From assembly GCF_000208745.1 (NCBI RefSeq), contig NC_030856.1, positions 7,867,165 through 7,931,164 on the forward strand: a DNA stretch of 64,000 nucleotides, given 5' to 3'. A program made the position numbers and the translations under genes. Numbering within the stretch: position 1 is the stretch's first letter; each line of letters starts with the position of its first letter. This stretch comes from Theobroma cacao. Lineage: Eukaryota > Streptophyta > Magnoliopsida > Malvales > Malvaceae. Shown here one piece after another: positions 10,884 through 22,100 of the stretch. The notes below the pieces were generated by a model. It made no database searches, was not told the DNA's origin, and worked only from the letters and a program-made list of their open reading frames with translations.

Positions 10884-13100
10884 TGTAACACCTCATTCAA
10901 TTAAGTGGTTAGGGAGATGAATTTTTGAAGTTGGCTAGTAATCCATTTTTGACAGTTTTGACGAACTAAATTTGGGTCATCAGAACTCTACATTTCAGTA
11001 ACGTTTTGAGTCAATTCTTCGGGGGATCATGTAGTTTGAAATGTGTTCTTCATTTTGGTTTCACTAGTTCGGTTAGAGGCTTTTTTGTTAAGAGAATCGA
11101 AGGCTTAAAGTTGCCTAGTTGAATTTGAAAACCCAAAAATCTAGGTATGTCTATGATGATTTTAAACTTTTGGTTTTTTGGACTTCTGAATCTTGTAATC
11201 CTTTTCATCGAAACATATTCTAATGTTATAGTGTGACATGAATACCTCACATTGATCTTGTGTTTATCACTAGAAACAGTTCGAGGTAAGAGTTATAAGA
11301 GTTCAAAGTAGGCCAAATGGTCATCCAAATTCTAGAAATTTCAAAAATTAAAAAATTCTTTTTTAATTTTTTCAAAATTAGATTTTAATTAATGTTTGAT
11401 AAATTTTGTTGCAAAGTTTCATAAAATTATGGATATGTGATTTTCTACTGTACTTTTATATCAAAAGATATATACACACATGCCCACTTTATAAATTTAT
11501 TTCTTATGTTAGTAGATTTTGTAAAACTGTCAAAATGAAGAAAAAAAAGTTACAAATATGATTTTTACATGAAATTAATATTAGCTTTCTATTACAAATT
11601 AAAATCATTACTTGTTTTATATTTTAAATTTAATTCTCAACTTTACTTGATTTTATTATTTTTTCTATGATAAAAAGGAAAAATTATCTTATTAATTAAA
11701 AATATTTCTCAATTGCAATAGAGGTTGCTACACACCCTCAGTACTTACGATGGTCAACGGAAAGTCATTTTATCAAATTTGTTTGTAAATTTAGTTTTGA
11801 TTTTTGTATATATTTTCTTGAAATATTAGGAAATTAGGAGAATTTTTGATTTGTTGCTTGAAAGTGAACTTGGCAAAACAGGTAAATGATTGATAGCCCT
11901 TTGGTGTTTTCACACCTTTTTGGCCTTAATGTGAATTTGTACTTGGTATATGATATTTTATCTTATGGCTTGTTAAATTGGGTGAGCATGTTGTTATATA
12001 TAAATAAATATAATCTCTATTTTGGTTTTTGAAGTATGATCTCGATTTTAGTTTTGAAATGTGATTTCTTTCAATGCATGCATATATATTATTGTGAATA
12101 CAAACATAAAATATTTAGTCTGTAACGAATATGCTTTTGATGTGCATGAGATGTGTTTTGGAAAAGTGAATATACTATTTTGTGAAATTATGTAATCTAA
12201 AACTATGTTTTGTTTTATCTCCTAATATAGCTATGTTCTGACCTTGCCAATGGAGGTTAAATATTGGCCATGTAGACATTTATTTTGTGATTAGAGATTG
12301 ATTTCCAAACCGCACCACTAGTTATAGAATAGTGATTTTTGTGATATCTATTCAGTACAGTCAATAGTTACTTCTGATAAACTTTTGACCCATGTCACTG
12401 GGGTTAATTGTATTTCTGATTCTGACCTATGTCACATGGGTTAAATGTGGCTGTAACATGTCACAAGAGACTTATAAAATCTAAAAGCTATTGTGAAATT
12501 ATGTTTTGTCCTGTTATTTGAAAATTTTAGAATTATGACAATTCTATTATTTGAAGTGAAATTATATTTACTTTTATTATCTGAAAATAAAATTTTGAAA
12601 TATTATGATTTTGAACGAGATTACCCAAAATTCTGTTTTGATACTTATATGTGCATTAGTAATTTTGCCTTAAATGTTTTAAGCATGCTTAATTCGACTG
12701 AAGGGATGTCAGTTACTTGTTGAGTGGTTATACTCATTCCTATAATCTTCATCATTTCTATAGATTTCAACATTTTTGCATGTTTGGGAATTATACTTGC
12801 TTGTTGAGAGTTTTGATTAGCAAGATTAACATTGACCATTTGGATATTTATAAGCTTTGTTGTAAGTATTTGATTTTAATTTGAAAAGAGATATCAATTA
12901 GGTAAGAAATTTGTATCTTTTGGAGAATTATATATTGTATTATTTGGATATTTAAAGTTTTGTAAAGTGTAAAATTTGAAGAGACTTTAGAGATATTGCA
13001 TTTGATTTAATATGATACTATTATTTTTCATGCTTATAAAATTCATCTTATAAGTATATGGGTTTGTTGCATCCTAAAACTTTAAGTTTAGGACATGACA
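10884..13100 (+). mobile_element. Solo-LTR-like repeat, gypsy type
   Basis: It starts TGTAACACCTC and ends GGACATGACA, the usual start and end of one class of plant gypsy LTRs. The last 140 bp (12961-13100) match 46378-46518, the 3' end of the small gypsy element there: 'tttgaagagacttt.gagat', 'atcttataagtatatg / atctcatgagtatgtg', 'cctaaaac.tta.gtttgg..catgaca'. No protein domains lie inside. The flanking five bases (GCTTT and CTCAA) do not match, so either the 5' boundary is wrong or the flanks have decayed. Confidence 0.55.
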
Positions 13101-13756
13101 CTCAAATACTAACTCATCAACCTTCTACCACCTCTCCATTAGGGATAAATGTAAGATTAGTTAAAGTGAAAACTTGAACTAACCTTGAAAAGCAAAGAAA
13201 AAAAAAATGGATTGGCAAAAAAAGAATTTCAATTGATTTTACCATAGGTTAATGCAAAATTACTATGTCACTTCTGTCGACAACATTTTTTTTTTTTTTA
13301 TAATTAGAAGAGAGGGGATTCGAACCCTACTCTTTAAGTAGGCATGTTTTTATCCTAGATTAAAATAGACCAATCAAAACCAACCAAACATGTTTTTATA
13401 CTAGATAACAAATGAAATTCATCTTCCTTCCTAAAAAAAACAAAACAATATATGTGTTCAAACCTTTAATTTTGATATATATGTATTCCTGTTTCGAGAA
13501 TTAAATCACTTTTTTGTTATGCCGGTAGGCTATAGAGGATGATGTCATTTAACTGATTTCATTTAACTTGTAATAACAAAATCAATTAAATGTTTTATAC
13601 ATAGTTTAAATTAAATATACCAAATTGATTGATATAAAATAACGTTATGAGCATATTTTTGCAGCATTAAAAAAAGATATATTTACTATAATTTTTTATT
13701 TATAATTTTAATGATTAATTTATGTTACCTATTTGATGATATTAAAGTTAATTAAA

Positions 13757-13792
<36 letters not shown>

Positions 13793-14131
13793 CAAAATTG
13801 ATTGATATATCAAATGGTCTTGCAAAACACATTTGGTTGCTTCCTCATACGTAGAACACTATGAACGACAAAACATTTTGGTGTTAAAATATTACTAACT
13901 CCAAAATTTTTTCTCTTTGATTATTAGTATAGCACAGATTTTATAAATGCTAAATACCCAAAAAAACTCTTAATTATACAAGAAAAATCTATTAAGTTTT
14001 ATATTTTTATTGCATTCAATTAAACTTTTTTACTTTTATTTTGAGTTAAATAAACCTTTTTCACTAACCGTTAACTAACTTTTGTTAGTCAGAGTAATAG
14101 TTGTCAATATAATACCATATCATCTGCCATG
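13101..14131. other. Intergenic, AT-rich, no gene seen
   Basis: It contains a T-run at 13289-13301, the second copy of the dispersed AT-rich repeat (about 13550-13700) and an (AT)n microsatellite at 13759-13788. No supported coding sequence. Confidence 0.6.
13759..13788. repeat. (AT)n microsatellite
   Basis: About fifteen uninterrupted AT units. Confidence 0.95.
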
Positions 14132-14472
14132 TGGTATGTTGACGTGCCATTTTCTAAAAAGACACTACTACTTGGCAATCGACCAAAAAAAATAAAACTT
14201 AATTGGTGATTGGATTTTTTAATTGTTGACTTGATTTTAACCTTTTTGTTTAATCACATGTCTAATTAGAAACTAATTGTTTTGATATTAGTTTTTTTTT
14301 CTTGTTTTAAATGCCTAAACCAATGATTTTAAGACATGTGATTGGAAGAAAAAAAGTTACAAACAAGTCAATAATTAAAAAATCCAGTCAACAATTAGGT
14401 AATTTTAATTTTTTGACCTCGTCATTTGCTATGCGGCAGTGTCATCTTAAAATATGGCACATCAACATACCA
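14132..14472. mobile_element. Foldback MITE with long inverted arms
   Basis: TGGTATGTTGACGTGCCA at 14132-14149 is mirrored by its near-perfect complement at 14455-14472. The match continues inward for about 150 bp on each side (GATTTTTTAATTgTTGACTTG, TAATCACATGTCT) to a short loop near 14290-14305. The whole unit would fold into one long hairpin. It interrupts the Mutator-like protein fragment that ends at its right edge. No transposase; superfamily not assigned. Confidence 0.8.
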
Positions 14473-14753
14473 TTCATCACAAACACAACAATTACCCTCT
14501 CATCTCGTAGAATACTTGCTACATCTTCATCATCCCTGATAACTGCACGTGAAACCCCTACGGCATGACTGAGCGATGCATATAGCTCGATTTCATTATT
14601 ATGTGAGTTGACCCCAACTACCTCTTCAACCAACTTCATTGGGCCCGAAAATGACAAATCACTCCTAACACCCCTCACTCGTGTCTCACCACCCTTGTAA
14701 GTGTCATCAACCCAATGACCATCGTATGTAATCATAAGCTTCACATTTGGCAA
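14473..14753 (-). pseudogene. MuDR-type transposase N-terminal fragment
   Basis: The minus-strand frame begins with a methionine followed by VKLMITYDGHWVDD, then a GG.TRVRGV segment, MKLVEEVVGV, NEIELYASLS and a DDEDV acidic patch. This succession is typical of the PB1-like N-terminal domain of plant MuDR/Mutator-like transposases. Only about 93 residues remain before the reading frame runs into the foldback element. The catalytic DDE domain and zinc finger are absent. Upstream (to the right) lies a long non-coding stretch and a candidate Mutator terminal region ending near 17225. Family call is by recognition of the sequence pattern. Confidence 0.65.
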
Positions 14754-14769
14754 GCCGCTGAAATTTCAT

Positions 14770-15445
14770 AGAAAATAAGTGTCACAATCAGTCAATTTAT
14801 CAAAAATTACCCCTTAATGCATAGAAACCCTTTACGCAATGCCTAAGTCACATTTGGCTGGCCGCTGAAATTTAATAGAAATTAAGTGTCACAATGTCTA
14901 ATACACATTCATGCAATGCTTAAAAACTAGTGAACAAAAACCCTAAAACAAAAGGTGAATTGCACAAGTCACAAGCCACTAGTCTTGCAATACATAACAA
15001 CAGGTGACGCAATATATAAAAATCAGTCATGCAATGCCTAAAAAACTACTGAACAAAGCCTCAAAACAAGACATGATTTGCACAAGTCAGTCACACACCG
15101 TCAGGCTCGCAACACCTAAGAATAAGTTACTCATTGCCTAATAATGATAAGCCTCAAAACAAGAGGTGAATTGCACAAGTCACACACCACCAGTCTCTCA
15201 ATACCTAATAATAAGTCAATGGATGCCTAATATCCACTCATGTGATACCAACTTAACTAGTCATGTACTGGCCCAACGTCACGTAATACATAACAACACA
15301 TCACTATATGTACTATATTCCATATACATACAAACCACTCACGTAATGTCTCAAAAGAAGATATGCATTGTACAATTCAAGCACCGTGTATAACCCAGTC
15401 TCCCAATACCTAATAATAGGTCACGCAATGCCTAACATCCACTCA
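14770..15445. repeat. Irregular repeat of a TCACGCAATGCCTAA-like motif, block 1
   Basis: A 14-16 bp word (variants of GTCACGCAATGCCTAA, CAAGTCACACACC, CTCAAAACAAGAGGTGAATTG) recurs many times with uneven spacing, mostly 30-60 bp, sometimes as higher-order repeats (compare 14935-15000 with 15140-15200). The same word makes up a second block at 16455-16760. The kilobase between the blocks contains the 72-aa ORF. Confidence 0.75.
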
Positions 15446-15596
15446 CGAAGTTAGTCAGCATAATATAACTTAAACGAAGAAAATAAAAATAAGAAAAAAC
15501 ATAAGAAAATATCTGCTCAATGAAAATTCTTAAAATTTTATTAATTAGATTCTCTGAAATAAAAGGAGATAATACAAAAAAAAAATGAATCGTAGT

Positions 15597-15815
15597 TCAT
15601 TTCTTTCTAAGTTCATCTACTATTTCATATATCTTGCCGAGAATCTTGTTATTGCTTAGAATGTCAGCCTCTAGTTCAAAAGTCCTAGCCATCAGCTTGT
15701 CGATGAGGGCGTGCATCTCTTGCTGAAATATCTCCAGCTTCTCCCTTAGAGGCATCTCTTCTTCTTCGGAGGCTGCCTTTTCCCCATTATCGACTCTTGG
15801 ATCTCTAGAGGCCAT
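15597..15815 (-). CDS. Small acidic coiled-coil protein, 72 aa, function unknown
   Basis: The frame opens with an ATG in good plant context (AAAATGGCC) and encodes 72 residues. An acidic N-terminal third (GEKAASEEEEMP) is followed by a heptad-like helix with leucine/isoleucine spacing to the end (REKLEIFQQEMHALIDKL ... KIYEIVDELRKK). No signal peptide or membrane segment. A TATAAATA box lies on the minus strand near 15882-15889, about 70 bp upstream, and an AATAAAA signal lies near 15537-15543 downstream, so a complete short transcription unit is possible. It sits inside a Mutator-like relic between two blocks of one repeat, which suggests a captured gene fragment (Pack-MULE style) or a nested insertion. 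I do not recognise the family; it may not be expressed. Confidence 0.5.
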   Translation of the reverse strand: MASRDPRVDNGEKAASEEEEMPLREKLEIFQQEMHALIDKLMARTFELEADILSNNKILGKIYEIVDELRKK

Positions 15816-16454
15816 TTTACAATAATATGAGATTGATTAAGATAATTGAATTTGATTCAAATGGTTAATGGTTCCTTTTATTTATAGGCATGAATGCTGA
15901 CTCTTCGTTTTCTACACCCATATAAGTGCAATGAAGAGGGGCTGAATTGGTTATTAAGTACCTGTTAGGCCGGCGTTTCATCTTATCTACCTCTTAAAAG
16001 CAAAAGCCAAGCCAAACATTATTTTTCAAGAAATTCTTAATAAAAAGCAGCTTAAAGGTTTTCTCTCTTTTTCACTAATCCAAAGGATTTTAATGTTACA
16101 TACATCGTTTCCTCTTTTCTCTTTTTTTTTTTCGAATTTAAGCATCATGGTCCGATTACTTGGTAGACCAACCAAAATCTAATCCTATTGCCACTATACA
16201 AGTATGAAAATTGTTTCGTTTCTTTATTGATTTCTTTGATTTTAACATCTGAAATTATATATAAACTTCAAGCATTACATTATAACTTATTAGGTGATTG
16301 AAGATTACACTCAATACCCTTTATGGTAATTTTAATCGAAATTACACTTATATAATTTATTTTGTTAAACAGTTTACCAAACAGCTTTAGCCTATTTCTC
16401 TTCTAATTTTATAGAATTTGTTATTAAGGGGGCTGAATCAGTAGATAATCACCT

Positions 16455-16760
16455 TCGGCATTAGGTACATAAAGTCACACAATGCCTACAAACAGGTCAC
16501 GCAATGCTCAACAAATATTCAGTCACGTAATATTTAGTCACGTAATGCCTATAAACAAGTCACACAATGCCTATAAACAAGTCACGCAATGCTCAACAAA
16601 TATTCAGTCACGTAATGCCTATAAATAAGTCACGTGATGCTCAACAAATATTCAGGCACGTAATATTCAGGCATCTAATGCCAAATAAACAGGTTACGAT
16701 TCCTAATATCCAGTCACACACCCTAATATCCAGTGACTCAATGCCTAACAAATATTCACG
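16455..16760. repeat. TCACGCAATGCCTAA-like motif repeat, block 2
   Basis: The same word as in 14770-15445, here in longer near-identical units: the string from CAAGTCACGCAATGCTCAAC through AAATATTCAGTCACGTAATGCCTATAA repeats about three times with a period near 70 bp (16490-16650), then decays. Confidence 0.8.
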
Positions 16761-16879
16761 CATCGCCTATAAATTGATTGATTTCGCTACTCCCAGCCAG
16801 ATTTAAGTTTTCAAACTCATATAATTTACCCATCAACTTTTGCATTTTATGAATAACCCTAAATAAACCCAAGAACCCA

Positions 16880-17225
16880 TAACAAATACCTTGATGTCAT
16901 CTCTGCACTTTGGGATCGTGAGAAAGTTAGCTGCCGATATAGACCTCGATGGCATTTGAGAGCTAGACGGTGAGATATTTACCCCGATGCTATTGGAGAG
17001 CTGAATGGAAGGATAGCTAAATCAAGATTTAATTTTGAAATTTTTAGCTGAATGACGAGAGAGCAAAAAGAAAGAAACCGAGACGTGCCTTCATTTAGAT
17101 TAATTGGTTTAAAGGGTATTCTTCTCAAGTGTTGCCAAAATTTGTCTAAAAATAGTTAAAATTATACCGACGGTCATTTTTGAAGTAATCTTACTACGAA
17201 GGTCATTTCTCACAATTTTCACTAT
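16880..17225 (-). mobile_element. Candidate Mutator-like terminal region and non-coding leader
   Basis: Read on the minus strand from 17225: an AT-rich end starting GTGAAAATTGTGAGAAATGACC, then a pyrimidine-rich leader (17040-17100, TTTCTTTCTTTTTGCTCTC), a short open stretch and a possible splice donor near 16893. The order and orientation fit the 5' end of the MuDR-type gene whose N-terminal coding fragment is at 14473-14753. No matching opposite terminus is seen, so this is inference. Confidence 0.35.
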
Positions 17226-18340
17226 ATATATATATATATTCTAGATTTTAAAAATTATTTTTCTTCCTAGGTTGTTCTGCAAAGACCAAGAACAAGTCTT
17301 CATATTCCAAAATAGGTGGCTGGATTAGATACAGATAAAGGGTCTAGATTGAAATGGCAAGTGTTTTTCGTTTTGAACATACAATATATCGGTTTGCTAT
17401 AGTTACTAGGACGAGAAGCCAAGGGAAGCTGCCTGAGTAAGCCAAAATAAGAGTTTCCAGTGACATACTGTTTTTCTGATTTACAATGGATGCTGAGCCT
17501 ATCAGTGACTACAACCTTTTAACCATAGTCCATCCAGTAGATATTCAAACACTTCATTTGCTTCAAAGTTTAATCTTCTTTCTCACAACAGATGATAAAG
17601 AAAACAAGTAATCAATTTATTTCATTTACTTGAATACAAGTCAATTTGTCCAGAATCATGTACAGCATATATTTGAATCTTCCGCACTTAGTTTACCTTT
17701 GGTATCTCATAGTAATTGTTATTTTATCTTATTATTAACTTTCGGAGCTGTTGTTTCAAAATTATTCAGAATTGAATTCATATTTGGACTTACAATTTGC
17801 CTTGCCTTCTATAATTGAAATTAGATGATTATGAAGTATGCGATCCCCTTCATTCACTCTATTGTCATCATGAAGTAGCATGTGTCATCACAACTTTCAT
17901 GTGAAGAGATTATCTAACGCAGATACCAATCGGACTGCAGCAAATGAACCCATGTTTCATTTTCGCTGTCAAAACAGTTTGGTTTTACATTTAAAATACA
18001 AAGAATCGGCTTGCAAGTCTAACATAAAACAGAATTTATTGGTAGATTATGCAACAAGAAAAAAAAAAAAAAAGGAAAAGAAACAAGCAATAAGGTTACC
18101 GGGAAAAAGACAAATTGAAGATTTTTCACTGTTTACTCAATATGTAAAGCCACTTGCTTACAACGTAGAAGTTTGTACCGCTAATTTCTTCCACGTACAA
18201 ATGGTGAAGTATTAAGCTAAATGCCACCAAGGAATAAACTAAAGTACACTAGTCAAATGGTAGGAAACAACTTTATTAGATGTTATTGTAAATTGCCCAT
18301 ATTTCGATGGGGAACTTGAGAGTTGACACTCGCATTGTGT
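17226..18340. other. Intergenic, no gene seen
   Basis: A short (AT)n lies at 17222-17240 and an A-run near 18058-18074. Open frames here lack any conserved pattern. Confidence 0.6.
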
Positions 18341-18613
18341 CTAATTGCCAGCTCCAGGACTTGGAACTGACTCGCCAGACAGAGCAATGTGCTTGGTTAT
18401 GTTTATCTCATATACAGCCGTTCCATGACCACTTTTAGCAGGAATTGAAGGCGGAATAAGAACCTTAGGATTAGCACTCACAATCATACTCTGCTCCAAA
18501 ACAGGACCATCCATGTTTTCCTTGCTTAAAGCCTTTCTGGCTTGAAAACATGGAACATGGCATAGTAATACAATAGCGATTATAAGTATTATGGTTTTAC
18601 TGAAAAGAGCCAT
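18341..18613 (-). CDS. Secreted small-peptide precursor, 90 aa (PIP/CEP-like C-terminus)
   Basis: The protein has a clear N-terminal signal peptide (basic MALFSK, then a hydrophobic core ILIIAIVLLCHVPCFQA, cleavage expected near residue 25). A variable spacer follows, and it ends exactly in ESVPSPGAGN. Short precursors with a signal peptide, low-conservation middle and a C-terminal SxPS..G.G(H/N) are typical of post-translationally processed plant signalling peptides (PIP/PIPL and CEP groups). The mature peptide would be the last 10-15 residues, acting in the apoplast on a receptor kinase. The paralogue at 61838-62074 shares the signal-peptide pattern, the FQARKA(L/F)SK junction and the final nine residues. 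A TATA box lies at 18716-18724. Single exon. Exact family is inference; the C-terminus fits neither PIP nor CEP consensus perfectly. Confidence 0.8.
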   Translation of the reverse strand: MALFSKTIILIIAIVLLCHVPCFQARKALSKENMDGPVLEQSMIVSANPKVLIPPSIPAKSGHGTAVYEINITKHIALSGESVPSPGAGN

Positions 18614-18715
18614 TCAGAGTGTTAAGAGAGGAAAGTCTAGGAAGCAAAACTTAGGTTGCAAACAATGAAGTACTGAGGTCTTGTATGGGATAATGGAATT
18701 GGCTTATAAACTAAT

Positions 18716-18724
18716 CTATTTATA
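18716..18724 (-). promoter_or_regulatory. TATA box of the 18.3 kb peptide gene
   Basis: TATAAATAG on the minus strand, about 100 bp upstream of the ATG. The extended context CTATAAATAGATTAG is identical at the paralogue (62177-62185), so the core promoter was duplicated and kept. Confidence 0.7.
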
Positions 18725-18739
18725 GGCTTATATATGACA

Positions 18740-20640
18740 TGAGGTAGAGGCGTGACGGTCAAGTTAGCTCAGTTTAGATGATAAGTATAATTGAAGCCCT
18801 GAGAAACTCTTTGATAGGGTTAGGTACATTGGAACTGAATGTCTGCCAATCTCATTTTCTTGCACTTTTTCCGGTGAATTGGGAGCCTAAATTAGACTGT
18901 CTCCAACAATATAAAAAGAAGAATGATGGTATGGTGATCAGAGCTTTAGGAATCCCTTACATGCAATGTGATTTTGAACCACCTGCCTCGTATTCTGCTT
19001 ACAAGGTAGTGATGAGTTTGCAGGTTGTAGCTAATATCTTTAAGTTCCGCTCTAAAAATACTAATTTCTTTAACATCTTGATTGATAACGGATAAATTTA
19101 TTTGTTTTAGGTAGTATTTGCCCCAAGTAGGTGATTCTGCAGATTAGTGCAGATGCCTCTAACTTTTGAAGGTGTCTCTTGATTCATTGTATGATAGAAT
19201 ACATAAAAGGCACAATACACTGACAGCAATGTCGGATGCGTGTAAGGCTCTTTAGATAACAGTACCAAAAGATCAATCTTACAATTTCATTGGACACTAA
19301 AATTGTCAGTGCTCAAAGATCAATGTTACATTCTATTGGACACCACCATCTTCTTGATAATGACAACCATGAAGAATTGTACTATAACTGCATTTGTGCA
19401 TCTTGCATTACATAGTCAACCTATTAATGTTAAATATTAGATGATGAAACGTAAACTTCTGGCGCTGTAAAGCCTAGAACTCTTTTATCTAATAGACTTG
19501 GTAGTCTGAGCTTGATAGAGAGCACCTCACATCAGTGGGGAAAAATTCAGAGCCAAAGCTGTACCTAATTCAGAGCTAAAGCTTAGTAGAGCAAAGTTTA
19601 GTCGATATTCTCAGCACCAGCTACTATAATTTGAATTTTTATTGTGCAGAGTTCACTAAGCTATTTTTTGTATGGTTAGACCAGTCACACTTGGAAATGC
19701 TATCACCTTCAAATCTAACACAAATTTTTGTGATACAGAATTTAGTCATCAAACTGGGAGTAGTTTATTGGAGGGCAAGACTAATGATTACTACCTATGA
19801 GGATTAGTACGTAAAAAAGCATTTCTGCTGGAGTGCCTAAAAGTTTGGTCCTCTTTTTTGAATGACCTGTTGCTAATAATAATGCACCTAAGAAATCTTC
19901 ATGCAGGATCAGCCAGCATCTCCTTGCCTGGAAATTATGAAAGAGCTGGTTTCTGATCTTTGCTTTGTCACCTCATTAAGTTTTTTACTAAACCCTGTCT
20001 TGTGTTATAGATCCTAACGTAAAGCATTCCCATTGAACATAACAATGTGTTTGAGAAAGTTGCAGATGGTTAAAAGCAAACAATGGAGAATATATGCAGA
20101 CATAGGATATATAGGTCAAGATATCTGGAAGTCGAAAATACATACCATAATCGAAAGTCATAGGATTAATACAACAAACTGGAAAAGAAGTAACCTCAAC
20201 CGCAAAGCTGTGAGAATATATAGAGGAAACGAACAAATTAATAAAGCCCACAACAATATAGATATACAACTTCAAAGTTATCAAGAAAACGCAAGCTTCC
20301 GATGATTGATGGAATTTCACCTGAGAAAAGAAGTAATTAAGGAGTAAATAGAGAAGAAGAAAAGAAGAAACCACATTTGCAGTAAGTTCATATACGGTTT
20401 ACAAATGGGCATGGACTGGGTGCGAGGCACATCTTGGATTCGGTTCTCGAAAGAAACAGCAAGAAACCGCAATTGCATTGAATTCTTGAGAAGATCCCAT
20501 TTGCCAATCTGTTAGAAATTGGCCTTCCTTGGAGTATCCTTATTGGAACACACCAAACCTGTTAACAAAAACATTTTGTTAAAACTTTTCAAATTAAGAA
20601 ATTCAGATCTTAATATTCAGCTTTAGTCCTCCATCTTGAA
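18740..20640. other. Intergenic, no gene supported
   Basis: Moderately AT-rich unique-looking DNA. Near 19272-19350 a sentence-like duplication occurs (AAAGATCAATcTTACAaTT ... ATTGGACAC, then again about 45 bp later). The segment 20400-20640 may be the 3' untranslated part of the LRR pseudogene. No ORF shows conserved features. Confidence 0.5.
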
Positions 20641-20702
20641 CTCAAAGAAAAAGAAAAAAACAGTTGGTTTTGATTAGAAGTATTGAAACTCACCTTAAAG
20701 AA

Positions 20703-22100
20703 TCAGCTGTGTTGTTTTCTTCCTCCCCTTCTGATCTGGATTTTCCTTCTAACATATTTTTCCTGACCTTTCTCAATGATCCTAATAAACCACCATGGTT
20801 TTCCAGTTGTGAAGACAATGTATCCCATGCTCAATCCCAACACCAGCCCACATCCATACCCCAACAATATAGAAAATTTCCAATTCAATTCCCTTGTATC
20901 ATCACCTTCGTCAAATTTTGTTACTTGTGGTTGCAAATTCTGCTGATTACTACAACTTTTTGATAAAGGAAGTCCACATAAACCCAAGTTTCCAATGTAG
21001 GAATCATTTGTGAAAGTACCAAATTGATTACCTTGAGGAATGAGGCCACTAAGATTATTCCAAGAACGGTTTAATACCGCTAAGAATATAAGATTGACTA
21101 ATTCTGCTGGAATTCTTCCTTCAAACTTGTTTGATGAGAGATCCAATGATTCAAGCACTGACAAATTACCTAACAATGATGGGATACGACCTATTAAACT
21201 ATTGTGAGAAAGGTTGAGGACTCTAAGTGAATGAAGTTCTCCAAGTACTTCAGGAATTTGCCCGTTGAATCGATTATTTGAAAAATCAATAACCGTCAAA
21301 GTGGTTAAGATGTTCATGAATTTTATCTCCAACCCTTTGGTTGTAATGAATACTGATTCTTGATAATACATATTTCGATCATATACATCTCTCAGGTACT
21401 CTACTTTTGTTTCATTTGCATCCCTTATAGCATGCAAAATTTTCAAAAAGTTTCGATGGTAAGTAGCCATAGAAGTCATTGTGAGAGAGATCAATGATCC
21501 GCAAATGAGAGAAAGAAGATGTAACTTCTTCACAATTATCTATCTGACCATAGAATCTATTAGCTCGCAAGACAAGAATATTTATATCCAAATCTCCTAA
21601 CCAATGAGGAAAAGTGTCATTTAAGTTGTTGTTTGCTACATTTAGAATTTTCAAGTCTATGCAATTAACCAAAGAATGCGGTAACGACCCTTCCAGCTGG
21701 TTGTTATTCAGGTTAAAATTTCTTACCGAACAACCTTTAGCAAAATTTCCTGGTATTGTACCATGAAAGTTATTCATCTGTAGCTCCAAGTCAAGCAGAG
21801 CTTAAGTTCCCAAGACACTGTGGAATACTTCCAACCAAATTATTCTTAGAGAAGCTGAGAGCTTTACTTGACCTTACACTGCAAATTGAGGAAGGCATGT
21901 CTCCAGCTAATTTATTTATTGTCTGAAACGAGGAACCAACTCAATGAAGGTGGTGGAGCTGGAAGTCGCCCTTAGAGCAAATTAGAACACAGGTCAGGAG
22001 TTTGAAGATTGTTGAATAACGTATTTGTGAAGTCTAACAAGAAAAATGATGCTTTTACTTCGCTATGCACATTTGGAATTGGAAAGTATTCCATCACATC
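20703..22100 (-). pseudogene. LRR receptor-like protein (RLP, Cf-type), C-terminal half, frameshifted
   Basis: Read right to left: decayed LRR remnants (22100-21790, including NNLVGSIPQCLGNLS), a run of plant extracellular LRRs (21789-21430: NNQLEGSLPHSLVNC, NNNLNDTFPHWLG, HNDFYGYLPSKLF), the island-type spacer (ANETKVEYLRD ... YQESVFITTKGLE), four more LRRs (SNNRFNGQIPEVLGEL, HNSLIGRIPSLLGNL, SSNKFEGRIPAELVNL), the NQFGTF / GNLGLCGLPL cap, an acidic stretch, a transmembrane helix (SILLGYGCGLVLGLSMGYI) and a short cytoplasmic tail starting FTTGKPWW. This is the architecture of RLPs, immune or developmental surface receptors without a kinase. Frameshifts lie near 21435 and 21798. The N-terminal half and signal peptide are missing. 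No start codon can be defended. Confidence 0.85.

Noticed and set aside
13286..13345. T-run followed by GGGATTCGAACCC, reminiscent of a tRNA B box and a minus-strand SINE
   Set aside because: No A box, no cloverleaf and no flanking duplication. The B-box-like word alone is common in plant repeats. A weaker version at 54370 has the same problem.
14770..16760. Could the short-word repeat be a CRISPR array?
   Set aside because: Repeats vary, spacing is irregular, there are no cas genes and this is a plant nuclear locus.
17880..18215. 111-residue plus-strand frame
   Set aside because: Contains a lysine run from a poly-A tract and shows no conserved feature.
18778..19095. 105-residue plus-strand frame upstream of the peptide gene
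   Set aside because: No domain, no counterpart near the paralogue, no splice or promoter support.
19988..20374. 128-residue minus-strand and 90-residue plus-strand frames over the same DNA
   Set aside because: Mutually overlapping, featureless, and not continuous with the LRR pseudogene.
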